A program made the position numbers and the translations under genes. The notes beneath the pieces are model-generated. The model ran no database searches, was not told where the DNA came from, and saw only the letters and a list, made by a program, of their open reading frames with translations. A stretch of 64,000 nt of DNA from Romanomermis culicivorax (lineage: Eukaryota > Nematoda > Enoplea > Mermithida > Mermithidae): positions 310,001 through 374,000 of the forward strand of contig CAWUHX010000083.1 of NCBI GenBank assembly GCA_963922205.1. The letters are read 5' to 3'. Shown here piece by piece: positions 9,208 through 18,271 of this stretch (the stretch's first letter is position 1; each line of letters opens with the position of its first letter).

Positions 9208-9498
9208 ATGATTCTGAAAGGCACCAAAATAAGTGGAACCAACATTGTCGATTTGATTTCTAATGTGGCAAGAGTTGGTCCGAGGCGCCAGCAAGCAATA
9301 GGGTCAGAATTGTTTGTAAAGAACCTCTTAAAGGAGAATGTGCCTCGAGATCTTTTTGTAAATAAGTCCAGGTTAAATGTTCGAAGTGAAAGCGATGAAA
9401 CATTTGCTTCCCCGAGTGGACCCGTAGATGGAAAAAAAATTAAGGCACCCAAAAGCATTACACCAAGGTCTAGATGGTTAGAATTTGGAAAAGTATAA
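9208..9498 (+). CDS. C-terminal part of the same virion-associated protein (96 aa)
   Basis: In phase with the upstream ORF across the TGA at 9190. It contains a GTKISGTNIVDLI segment; a G-x-NIVDL pattern recurs in Polinton proteins at this position. A basic C-terminal half follows. If translated on its own it would start at the ATG at 9208, but no TATAAAAGTTG motif precedes it. Its stop is fused to the next motif at 9494. Confidence 0.65.
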   Translation: MILKGTKISGTNIVDLISNVARVGPRRQQAIGSELFVKNLLKENVPRDLFVNKSRLNVRSESDETFASPSGPVDGKKIKAPKSITPRSRWLEFGKV

Positions 9499-9504
9499 AA
9501 GTTG
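9494..9504 (+). promoter_or_regulatory. TATAAAAGTTG promoter motif before the pVI-like gene
   Basis: Exact motif overlapping the previous stop codon, 41 bases before the ATG at 9535. Confidence 0.7.
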
Positions 9505-9534
9505 TAATTTACAGCATTTTTCAAACTTATAAAG

Positions 9535-9957
9535 ATGAGACAATACTTTAATCCGGAAGATTATGCAACTTGGCTTCAGTACTACACTGAACAAGCTGAA
9601 CAAACTGGCTATGGTTTCAAAGGCTTCAAAGGCACTCCCTATCAACGCGGAGGAGGTCTAGGAAGCTTCTTTAGATCATTATTCAGAATGGCCATTCCTG
9701 TTATTAAGTCAGCTGCTGGCCATTTTGGTAAGCAAGCGCTATCTACAGGTGCACATATTGCTGGAGATTTAGCCGAAGGTCGATCTATTAAAGAGTCTCT
9801 AGAAGAACATGGCCGAGCAGCACTCTCCAAGTTGGCCCACAGTGCTGGAGATGCCCTGCAGACTGGGAGAGGCTTGGGGACTAGACCAAAAGGTATAAAA
9901 GTTGAGAAAAATGATATATTCTCAAAGAAAAAGAGAAGAAAACATGGCTCTAATTGA
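9535..9957 (+). CDS. pVI-like minor virion protein, 140 aa
   Basis: The N-terminus has aromatic and acidic residues, then a Gly-rich junction RGGGLGSFF at residues 38-46. An amphipathic/hydrophobic segment (FRMAIPVIKSAAGHF) follows, then Ala/His helices and a strongly basic tail (KKKRRK). A Gly-Gly site followed by an amphipathic helix is the layout of adenovirus pVI-type cement/membrane-lytic proteins that are matured by the viral protease. A similar role is inferred. Located directly before the major capsid gene, which overlaps its 3' end in another frame from 9944. Confidence 0.72.
   Translation: MRQYFNPEDYATWLQYYTEQAEQTGYGFKGFKGTPYQRGGGLGSFFRSLFRMAIPVIKSAAGHFGKQALSTGAHIAGDLAEGRSIKESLEEHGRAALSKLAHSAGDALQTGRGLGTRPKGIKVEKNDIFSKKKRRKHGSN
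9894..9904 (+). promoter_or_regulatory. TATAAAAGTTG promoter motif before the major capsid gene
   Basis: Exact motif inside the 3' end of the pVI-like gene, 50 bases before the ATG at 9944. Confidence 0.7.
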
Positions 9958-11245
9958 TACAATTTCTAGTATTAGTACAAAGTCTGAATTGGACTTTTTC
10001 ACTGTACCTCCCACACAAGTAGTAATTAAACGAGGCTACTGGGATGAAGTTAACCCGATAAATCCTATCACAAATGATGGTCCATACGAATTTCGTATAC
10101 CTCCAGATCCTCACATGGTTCAGCTTAGCAAAAATTATCTGTATATGACCTTGAAAATTACTTACACTGTTCCTGCTGGTGGAGCTGCACCAGTAATTGC
10201 ACCTATCAATCTGATTGGTAAAGTATTTTTCCGACAAGTGAAGCTCTTCCTGAATGGTCGTCTTATTCATGATAGTGGGGATAAGTATGCCTACAGAGCA
10301 TTCTTTGAAACTGATTTAAATTTTGGTTTTGATGCTAAAAATAGTCACCTACAGTCTTCTTTGTATACTGTGGAAGCTGGTCCTAAAATAGATACTGCTG
10401 ATTGCCAAGGTTTTAAAGACAGAGTAAAGTACTTTGAAAATGGTCAAACAGTTGAAATAACAGCTCCTCTTCATATTGATCTTCTAATGCAAGATCGATA
10501 TTTACTCAGCAATACTGAGCTCAAACTGGAATTGATTCGCAATAGTAATCCATTTGTATTACAGTGTCCAGCTGGTGATGCAGAAAATGCAAAATTGGAA
10601 GTTTCCCAGATGAAACTCTTCATCAGGAAAGTTGAAGTTCTCGACAGTGTTGGATTGGCTCTGGAAAAAGCAATGTTAAAGACATCAGTCAAGTACCCAA
10701 TTAGACGAGTCCAAATGGTGAATCTTCATATTGCTAGTACAACGCAATCTACACCTCTGAATACTCTATTCACTGGTCAGTTGCCACATAGGATGATTAT
10801 AGCATGTGTCGATGCGGATGCATATCGTGGAGAAATAAAAAAATCTCCATTTAATTTTAAATGTTACAGTATAAGTGAAGTCAAGGTTGTCTCTGGTGGT
10901 CAAGCTTTTCGAGCGACTCCATTAAGACTTGATTTTGCCAACAACAAATATATTCGAGCGTATGATCAGCTCTTTGAAACTCTAGACATGGCTAAAGATA
11001 ACAAAGGGAATGGCATTAGCAGACTTAATTTTAAAAATGGACAGTGCTACTTTGCCTTCGATTTTACACCTGATGAAGATGATAGTGGACATTGGGACTT
11101 GATTAGAGATGGTTCCACAAGTATAGAATTGACGTTTGCTGATAGGATACCTGATGCAGGTATAGAAGTTATTGTTTATGCAGAATTTGACAATTTGATT
11201 ATGATCGATAAAAATAGACACGTCTTTAATGACTATACTGCATGA
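9944..11245 (+). CDS. MCP: Major capsid protein (hexon-like, double jelly-roll type)
   Basis: A 433-residue beta-rich protein matching the conserved Polinton/adintovirus hexon family, which C. elegans annotation also knows as transposon-derived F54H12.2-like proteins. Recognisable blocks include GYWDEVNPINP, GPYEFRIPPDP, LSKNYLYM, RQVKLFLNGRL and DSGDKYAYRAFFETDLN in the first half, and a second beta-rich half with IEVIVYAEFDNL near the end. It would form trimeric capsomers of an icosahedral shell. The frame is open from 9902, but the ATG at 9944 follows the promoter motif and gives the conserved N-terminus. Intact; its stop overlaps the protease start as ATGA. Confidence 0.93.
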   Translation: MALIDTISSISTKSELDFFTVPPTQVVIKRGYWDEVNPINPITNDGPYEFRIPPDPHMVQLSKNYLYMTLKITYTVPAGGAAPVIAPINLIGKVFFRQVKLFLNGRLIHDSGDKYAYRAFFETDLNFGFDAKNSHLQSSLYTVEAGPKIDTADCQGFKDRVKYFENGQTVEITAPLHIDLLMQDRYLLSNTELKLELIRNSNPFVLQCPAGDAENAKLEVSQMKLFIRKVEVLDSVGLALEKAMLKTSVKYPIRRVQMVNLHIASTTQSTPLNTLFTGQLPHRMIIACVDADAYRGEIKKSPFNFKCYSISEVKVVSGGQAFRATPLRLDFANNKYIRAYDQLFETLDMAKDNKGNGISRLNFKNGQCYFAFDFTPDEDDSGHWDLIRDGSTSIELTFADRIPDAGIEVIVYAEFDNLIMIDKNRHVFNDYTA

Positions 11246-11736
11246 ATACCTCTGAAATCTACTTCTTGATCAATAGAGATCAATCTCTCAGACAAATCTT
11301 CAATGGGGTATTTCCTATAGACTGTTTACCACCTCTTGATACTGTACCCGCAGCATTGGTTGTAAATCTGGACAAGCAAGATGAACCTGGTTCACACTGG
11401 GTAGCTCTGTTTGTTGATAAAAAACATGCATGTTGTTATTTTGACAGTTACGGCCTGGAACCACCTCAACAGCTTAGGAATTACATCAAGACTATATCTA
11501 CTTCTTACAAGTGCAATACCAAATGTGTTCAACAGTACCTGACTGCTACATGTGGTCAGTTATGTGTATACTTTCTCGTGTGGATGGTTAGAGGTATAAG
11601 TATGACAGATATTGATGCTAGTTTGGAACAAAGCTATGCTGATGAATTTGTCACTGGCTTCATCAACAGTCTCTTTAGAACAAATACTCCCATATATGAT
11701 GATGCATTTTTATTTGAACAGCTCAACAGAATATAA
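11242..11736 (+). CDS. PRO: Adenain-like maturation cysteine protease
   Basis: A 164-residue Ulp1/adenain-fold (C5-type) protease that cleaves capsid precursors. The catalytic His lies in GSHWVALFV near residue 52. The acidic partner is in CYFDSYG near residue 71, and the oxyanion Gln and nucleophile Cys lie in CGQLCVYFL near residues 107-111. All triad elements are visible, so the enzyme should be active. The start overlaps the major capsid stop by four bases, implying linked expression. Likely substrates inside the element are the proteins with Gly-Gly sites at 8429-8773 and 9535-9957. Confidence 0.94.
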   Translation: MNTSEIYFLINRDQSLRQIFNGVFPIDCLPPLDTVPAALVVNLDKQDEPGSHWVALFVDKKHACCYFDSYGLEPPQQLRNYIKTISTSYKCNTKCVQQYLTATCGQLCVYFLVWMVRGISMTDIDASLEQSYADEFVTGFINSLFRTNTPIYDDAFLFEQLNRI

Positions 11737-11742
11737 AAGTTA
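11732..11742 (+). promoter_or_regulatory. TATAAAAGTTA promoter motif overlapping the protease stop
   Basis: One-base variant of the element motif, 23 bases before the ATG at 11755. Its TAA is the protease stop. Confidence 0.65.
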
Positions 11743-11754
11743 GTTTCTACCATA

Positions 11755-12552
11755 ATGACATATCAAAAAATGGATTTTTCACAGTTTTATGTAACATTAC
11801 CGAGCAATGCTCAGAGCGATCCGACTAACTCGGCTTCAAATTTTAGTATCAGGTTGCCTCATAGATTGATTTTGCATGGTGAATGGGAATGTGCACTTTG
11901 TGAATTCATCTACCCAAATACGTGGTTCAATATAACACCTAGTGATAGTGTAATAAAATTTTATGATCTTCAGACCAATACTAGGCAATTACTAAAAGTA
12001 CCTTCTACAAGGTATGAATCTATAATAGATTTAATTGAAGCTATTCAACAATCTATCAGGTTGTTGAGTGAACAGGAAAAAGTTCCATATAATGAGTTTA
12101 TTGAATTTTCATACAGGAGATTAGCCAGAGCAGTTGTCCTGAAAGTGAACTTGACTAGAATCAAGAGCATAAAATTAAGTGAGCCTTTACTCTACCTGTT
12201 GGGCTTTGAGAAATCACAACTAGAAACAACTTCATCTGAAAAACTGAAAATTGCTGCTGCACATCCTGCTGATATGAAGGCTGGTCTCGAAACTATGTAT
12301 GTTTATTGTAACATCATTGAACAACAGATTGCTGGTGATATTTTAGCCCCCCTCCTCCGTATTGTTAATATAGAAGGAGCTTTTGGTGACATTATAGATA
12401 AGATATATATAGCTCCTCACTACTTGCCTGTACTCGTAAAAGATATCGATTCTATCGAAATTTCAATTAGAACAGATCAAGACAAACCTATAAAATTTGT
12501 CACTGGTAAAACAATTGTGAAGTTACACTTTAGAAAGCGAAGTTTATTCTAA
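11755..12552 (+). CDS. Minor capsid protein (penton-like, single jelly-roll type)
   Basis: A 265-residue beta-rich protein with the conserved Polinton penton blocks: FYVTLPSNAQ near the start, NFSIRLPHRL, LHGEWECALCEF, then VYCNIIEQQIAGD, LAPLLRIV and PHYLPVL, and a final IVKLHFRKR. Expected to occupy five-fold vertices. Intact. It starts right after a TATAAAAGTT motif and is followed after two bases by the TBP-like gene, so the two may be co-transcribed. Confidence 0.92.
   Translation: MTYQKMDFSQFYVTLPSNAQSDPTNSASNFSIRLPHRLILHGEWECALCEFIYPNTWFNITPSDSVIKFYDLQTNTRQLLKVPSTRYESIIDLIEAIQQSIRLLSEQEKVPYNEFIEFSYRRLARAVVLKVNLTRIKSIKLSEPLLYLLGFEKSQLETTSSEKLKIAAAHPADMKAGLETMYVYCNIIEQQIAGDILAPLLRIVNIEGAFGDIIDKIYIAPHYLPVLVKDIDSIEISIRTDQDKPIKFVTGKTIVKLHFRKRSLF
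12489..12499 (+). promoter_or_regulatory. TATAAAATTTG motif before the TBP-like gene
   Basis: Variant motif in the 3' end of the penton gene, 66 bases before the ATG at 12555. Confidence 0.4.
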
Positions 12553-12554
12553 AA

Positions 12555-13067
12555 ATGCAAGTACAAAACATTACTGTCACAGCTGAACTTGGCTGTCGAC
12601 TCAATTTGGACTCACTTGTTAAAAAATTGGATGGCTCTAAACTGACTATGGGAAAATTCAGGTCACTGATTTGGCACCTCCATGATCCAAAATGTTGTCT
12701 ACTATTGTACGAAAATGGGAAGCTCATATGCGTGGGCATTAAGGCAATTCAGCAGGCTGTGAAAAGTATAGATTATGCAGCAGAAATACTGCTCAAACTC
12801 GGTTATCAGCCAAGACCCAGGAAATTTAAAATGTGCAATGTTGTTGGGTCATATGCCCTAGATCACTGTATAAATGTTGAGGAATTCTATAACACTCATA
12901 GGGGTCAATGTGATTATTCTCCCGAATTATTTCCTGCACTTAAATATACAATTAACAAGCGCGGCTTATGTGCATTGATTTTTCACAATGGTAAAATTAT
13001 TATTACAGGAGCAAAGACCTACGGTGAACTGGAGAAGAACTTCAAAGAGTTACTTGTCAATTTTTGA
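12555..13067 (+). CDS. TATA-box-binding protein (TBP) encoded by the Polinton
   Basis: A 170-residue protein matching the TBP C-terminal core over its whole length, with the two pseudo-repeats and no N-terminal extension. Repeat 1 opens with VQNITVTAELGCRL and repeat 2 with FKMCNVVGSY. Both minor-groove Asn positions are kept (N5, N95). Of the four DNA-kinking aromatic positions, three are Phe (F35, F126 in PELFPALKY, F143 in LIFHNGK) and one is Tyr (Y52 in LLYENGK). The TGAK turn of repeat 2 is present. Known TBPs nucleate Pol II and related pre-initiation complexes on TATA boxes. Here the element's own genes carry TATAAAAGTTG motifs, so a self-serving transcription factor is inferred. It begins two bases after the penton stop and is intact. 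Confidence 0.92.
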   Translation: MQVQNITVTAELGCRLNLDSLVKKLDGSKLTMGKFRSLIWHLHDPKCCLLLYENGKLICVGIKAIQQAVKSIDYAAEILLKLGYQPRPRKFKMCNVVGSYALDHCINVEEFYNTHRGQCDYSPELFPALKYTINKRGLCALIFHNGKIIITGAKTYGELEKNFKELLVNF

Positions 13068-13116
13068 ACTTGATGAGCAAGTGTTAGTATATTTCAATTA
13101 CAGTACTACCCACTGG

Positions 13117-13124
13117 TATAAATA
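13117..13124 (+). promoter_or_regulatory. TATAAATA element before the 59-aa basic protein
   Basis: TATA-like box 43 bases before the ATG at 13160, lacking the GTTG extension. Confidence 0.5.
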
Positions 13125-13159
13125 TATCATATAGAAAGCTGAAACATTCATTCTCTGCA

Positions 13160-13339
13160 ATGGAGCCTCGCAACTTATGTGGGAAAATTCCTATGCATTC
13201 TGTGCATTATGCTGTGTGTAGATATGTTCAAGCTGGAAGATATAGAGAATTGGGTGCTGATCCTTCACCAATTAAAAGAACGAAAAGGCTGATGAAGAAA
13301 GAATCCACTTGGGATCACAACTATACCAGGAAAAAGTAG
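13160..13339 (+). CDS. Small basic protein at the right end (59 aa)
   Basis: A short frame beginning MEPRNLCGK with His/Cys residues in the first half and a basic second half (IKRTKRLMKKES). It is the last gene, ending 21 bases before the right terminal repeat. It has a TATA-like box at the usual distance, which supports expression. The basic composition suggests DNA condensation or DNA binding, but no family is recognised. Confidence 0.55.
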   Translation: MEPRNLCGKIPMHSVHYAVCRYVQAGRYRELGADPSPIKRTKRLMKKESTWDHNYTRKK

Positions 13340-13360
13340 AAAAAACAAAAAAACAGGTAT

Positions 13361-13403
13361 TGTGGGTACTTTCTATGAAAGTACTGGCGCCACACGTGTA
13401 CTA
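13361..13403 (-). repeat. Polinton right terminal inverted repeat (43 bp)
   Basis: Reverse complement of 158-200. It is immediately followed by TATAGCC, which begins a separate host repeat. Confidence 0.93.
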
Positions 13404-13570
13404 TAGCCTATTTTTTTTCAAATGAGCCTCGGCGGAGCGCAAGATTCTCAGGCATATAAAAATCTGCACGTAGGCCAGTTGTTGTTTCCATACGCCGTCG
13501 ACTGTAGTCAGGAAAGAAAACTGAATTTTTATTTTGCAGCGAATTCACGATTCGCCGCTCTGATGAATTG
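13403..13570 (+). repeat. Left member of a ~165-bp inverted repeat pair
   Basis: Begins TATAGCC then a T run and CAAATGAGCCTCGGCGGAGC. The same sequence occurs in reverse orientation at about 29090-29257 with a few differences. It abuts the Polinton end exactly. Confidence 0.85.
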
Positions 13571-16500
13571 TCCGTGCCTGCTCATATTTACAGGCCTCAA
13601 GGGTTCGGTTCCACCGGGAATTGTTGACACCCAAATTCCTCAACTCTGAGGCTCGACAGATGTCGCGCCTTGATTCGTGCCAACTGTCCTCCGTCCGGAA
13701 CACCGTTTTTTTCCTCGAAGATTTTTTCCACGAAACCCAAAATTTGTTTCCTCATTTTCCAAATTTTTAAAAAAGTTTATAATGTGGTCAGGGATGTTTT
13801 TTCTGCATTTTGGGAGCATACTCAAACATTGTGATGATTTTGGAGTCAGTAACCTGCAAAAATGAGGAAAAGAGAAAATTTTAGTCAGGTTCAGGTTCAG
13901 GGTTTTTTTGCACACAGCAACCGAATTTCGGGCTGTGCAACCAAATTTTTTCTGCTAAATTGCACATTGCATCTTGAGCCCTGACAGCTCTTTTGATAAG
14001 GTAGTTGGGTTTTTTGTCCGGACATGCCTAATGTCCGGACAGAAAACCCAATTCTAAAATGGAAAAAAGTTGAAATTTTCCGGCGCTTCGCGCTGGGTTT
14101 ACATCCATTTATAATTTTTTATATAATTCTAGTGTGCCGTTAGGGAAGGTCATTCTAGTTAGTGCTTATAGGTTCTGATTATCATCATATTATGGATAAA
14201 TGTTTGATTCTGTATTGTTTTTTGACATATTTGATGAAAACTAAAATTTTTCTCAATAATTTTCCTAAAATTGTTTGCGGTCTTCTCAAAAATTTTGAAT
14301 TTTGATTTTCATGTGGTTAAAACATTTTGAGTGTAAGACAATGCTTGAAATTTTTGCCGGTTGAAAGATCCAAATTCTTCGTCGCTTGCCTAGTTTTTCA
14401 ATTTCAGTTTGTCCAACCGATAATTTATTAAATTCACCAAGAAATCAAACCATCTGTCTTAGAAATATGAGGTGAAAAGATTCATTTTCCAGCATTCTAG
14501 AATATTGAAATCCAGAAAAAAATTTTCGGCGCTAAGCGCCGAACTAATTACTCTAGTCTACTCATATTAACCTTTTCATTTGATATCCAAAACTCAGAAA
14601 ATTGGGTTTTAAATGCCTAAAACCGTCGCAGATCAAATGAAATGTTAAGAAAACTAGTTTACGATGGTTTTTCCCATATATTTAAACAAATTTATCGCTT
14701 TAAGAGTGAGCAACCAAAAACAACCAAAAGTTGCACATTGTAACTCGGCCTGTGCAACAGACATGCACGGCAAGAATTTTCCAGGGGGTGTCCATAGACC
14801 TTTTTTCCAGGGGAGTAGGGGGTGGGTGAGCAAATAAAAAAAAGCCTGTTTTTCATACAAAATATGCACAAAAATCATGAAAAAAGCTGTGTTGAAAGAA
14901 GCTCAGGGGGGTGTTTTGACGATTTTTTTGGCCAGGGATGAGGGTGGCCAGGGTCTCCGGTATGTGAGTTTACCCCCCGCCCTATGTGCATGCATGCTGT
15001 GCAAAAAAAACCCTGGTCAGGTCAGCCAAATTGAGCTAATGAATAATATATTGGTGTTCTACAGGAGCGCAAAGCATAAGCAAAGGATAGAGTACTCATG
15101 AATTTATCTGCTATTAACACTTTTATTTCTTAGTCCTCCGCGGAGCGCCGAAAATTTTTTCGAATTTTCACTTTCTAAAAGGCTGGAAAATGAATCTTCA
15201 AAACTTTAAGAATTTAATGAAAATCAGACTAGTGCAGTGTAATTTGTTCCACATTCGGGCGCGAAGCGCTGGAAAAATTTTCGAGTTTTTACATTCCAAG
15301 ACGCTGGAAAATGAATCTTTGCAACAAATATTCCTGAATAAAAGTTCTAAAATTGCATTCTGGAATGATGTGCTCTATCTTCATCGTCTATAAATCCAAA
15401 AAAACGTTTGAAAAATTCCAAGCTCTGAGAGAAAAAATTGAGAGAATTGATGAAAAATCTCAAATGTCAGCGAAATATTGACTGTTAACGTGACTGGCGC
15501 TGCGCCAAAAAATTTTGAGATTTTGACCTGTTGAAGTCACCAAAATGCATCTTTTCGTTTTCGAATTTCTCTAAATTTTTTCCACAATGAGATTCATTCC
15601 CAAAATTTGTTTCCTCATTTCCTAATTCATTTCCTCGAAGGACTATTTGAGGGGCATTGCTCCGGAAGCATTTGGAAATTGTTGATTTTTTGGTAAACAA
15701 TAGTGTCTTGGATGTTAAAGTAGTGGAAGTTTCTATTTTACCAATAGTTGCTTGCGAGAAACGCTTTAACGTAAATTAAATTCAAAGTGCTGAAATCAGA
15801 TGACATATGCAATGTGGTCTGAATGTTCAGGAAGGAAGCTAATGTTAAATACCCTATATTACTGTTTTTTATTGGCAAAGTCGCGGTGTTTGGCAATAAA
15901 ATCTGGAAATGTGAGCAATATTTTGGGCTCCATCGCCAAATCCCTAGAAAAGTTTGGAAAATTGACGATTATTTTGGTGCATTTTAGAAGGTCAAATCAT
16001 TATAGTGACCATTGTTTGTTATAATCCAGCTCAGGTTTGACGCTTAGCGTGTCTACTCCACACACTAGTTGACATGTCATAGTTGTCGTCCCCCAGACTG
16101 TCTCAGTTCATTGTTTAATCAATGATCTTTAATATTGTGTCTGAGATTTTGACAAAAATCAATATTTTTTCAATCTTTCCAACGCTCTTAGTGCAGTGTT
16201 TAAAAGTATTCTAATTTTGTGAAATAATCCAAATTTTTGGTTGCTTGTCTGATTCTGGAATTTTTGCATACATTCAATGATTTTTCGGCTCCGTATGAAT
16301 GTGGAAAGTGATTAAATTGAAAAAATTATATCATCCAGGAAATACATGTTGGAGAGATTCATTTTCCAGCGTACTAGAGTATCAACATTCAGAGAAAATG
16401 TCAACCCATTGTGCTGGAATTGTTTTTACGATTTGTCACTGTTTTTTCCAAATTTATAAAACTAGTTGACTTGACATCAAGCTGATTTTCTAGCTGATTT

Positions 16501-18271
16501 GCTGTTTAATAACATCATCTCACTGCTCAAGTCAGAACATCATTGGGCTTAAAAGTTAAACCTTAAATCATAAATAATTTATATGTCTCTGTATGTGCTC
16601 GCCGATTTCACATGTGAATTATACAGATATTTCTGTTGGGATCACGAATAGTGGATTTTTTTAATACGAAATCTAGATCCTCGTAGCTTATTACTCTGAT
16701 GACATTGATGACATGAATTTGTTGATTTTTCCCACATTTTTTCATACATTTTTCTGATACCATCATTTTTCAACTGAAAATCTAAACCAAGAATATTAGA
16801 AATTATCTATAGAATACATTTTCCAGCATTGCATAAGTTTATATGTTCCAAAATTCTCCTGAAAGTTAAACGTTCATAGTTTTCATGATTTAAGATTTCT
16901 CATCTTATTTATCAATCAGTAATCTTCATTATTCAGTTTAAATTTTGTTGGACATTGAGATTTCTTTGCGGATATTCATAAATTATTTCTCTCACTTGAA
17001 GTTTTTGAACATTCTGAACACAAATTTTTTCATTGGGAAATGATAAATACACATTTCTGGCCCAAAATGTAAGGCTTTCATCACAGGGATAAGGGTTGAA
17101 AAGACTAATTTTTCAGCATTCTAGAATATCAAAATCTAAAAATTTAATGAATTGAAATGTACACATCATCAGCTCTAATCACAGAGATGCCAGCAGCTAC
17201 TATTTTTTGCTTAATCATTCTAAAATAATGTTGATGTGGGAAAATCGATGCATATTATTGGTAATCTACAATTTTCACTCATTTCATGCATTTTTCAAAT
17301 TATTTAAAGTTGGAAAGAAAAAAATTGTGTGCAGAATTTTGGTTCACTTCCACATGGTGCAGATGAAGGCATGCAGAAAGACCCTGTAAGTTTCTGTAGA
17401 CAAATCATGAAATTTAAATTATAATTGACTGCAATGTCGAACAACTTCCAAATTTTTCTTATCAGTGTGTAGTAGTGTTAATTTAACTTTGCATAAATGC
17501 ATTATGTCATTTTCCTCTTAGATTTTCAATCCTATCAAAGTTGTCCTTGAAAGCAGCTGATTGTACATTGACCAATCATCAAGTAAATGGATGAGATTTA
17601 ATGTGTAATGTAAACAGGCTCTTTGACATGTTTACAGAAATTACGTGTATAATTGCTGGTCATTGATTCAAAATTGCCATCATTATTAAAGACACGAGAT
17701 GATGGACATAGCGAATGGTGGTCAGCCTACATGGACATAGCAAATGGTGGTCAATCTACACAATATGCAGTAAGAAAACATAGAATCAAGAAAATACTAC
17801 GTTTAATATCACCACAAAAGGGTTAGCATGCATGTAACAACTAGCTAGCTCTAGCTGATCAAGGACATTATCCAGTAGATTGAATTTTTTATCAATTTTA
17901 TTCAGAGTTGTGCGTATCTCAAGACAAAATATGAATTATTTTTCGGTCAACCAAGCTAATAGTTCACCTTCTAGTCTACAATGCTATTGCAGTGGCCAAG
18001 AATGCTATGATTTGTTGTGACAGGTGGTTGTGCAGTGTTCATAGCTCTGTACTACGATAGCCTCTGTTACATGCATGCAAACATCATATGTTTAAGAATC
18101 AAGTAATTCTAAATAAGAAATAATACAATTTGATTTCAAAAAGAAATGAAAAGATGAGAAAAATACTTGTGGAAATTCATCAAGCTTGAATTTTCTGTTT
18201 GAAAAATATGCATTTTCGGCCTAAAAATACATAAAAATATGATAGTGGTTTGAATATGTTTATATAAAAAA
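13404..18271. other. Repeat-rich stretch without recognisable genes
   Basis: AT-rich sequence with short hairpins of the GGCGC-x-GCGCC type (for example 14081-14096, 14527-14541, 15138-15150, 15257-15272 and 15496-15507), each set in AAAATTTT context. A 32-base tandem duplication (GACATAGC-AATGGTGGTCA) lies near 17703-17760. Open frames here are short and show no protein family. It looks like decayed transposon sequence. Confidence 0.6.

Larger units (their letters stand above)
158..13403. mobile_element. Polinton/Maverick (adintovirus-like) element, full length
   Basis: This 13.2-kb element is bounded by exact 43-bp terminal inverted repeats. It carries the Polinton hallmark set: type-B DNA polymerase on the minus strand, and on the plus strand a retroviral-type integrase, an A32/FtsK-HerA-like packaging ATPase, an adenain-like cysteine protease, a hexon-type major capsid protein and a penton-type minor capsid protein. 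Several short virion-type genes fill the rest. Genes are tightly packed, with ATGA overlaps at 8770 and 11242 and short spacers containing TATAAAAGTT. An additional TBP-like gene lies near the right end. Such elements are known as integrating viruses or virus-like transposons of animals. This copy keeps most genes open, but the polymerase and one virion-type gene are broken by single lesions. Confidence 0.95.

Noticed and set aside
17700-17765. CRISPR-like array
   Set aside because: Only two copies of a 32-base unit with no spacers, in a eukaryotic genome; this is a simple tandem duplication.
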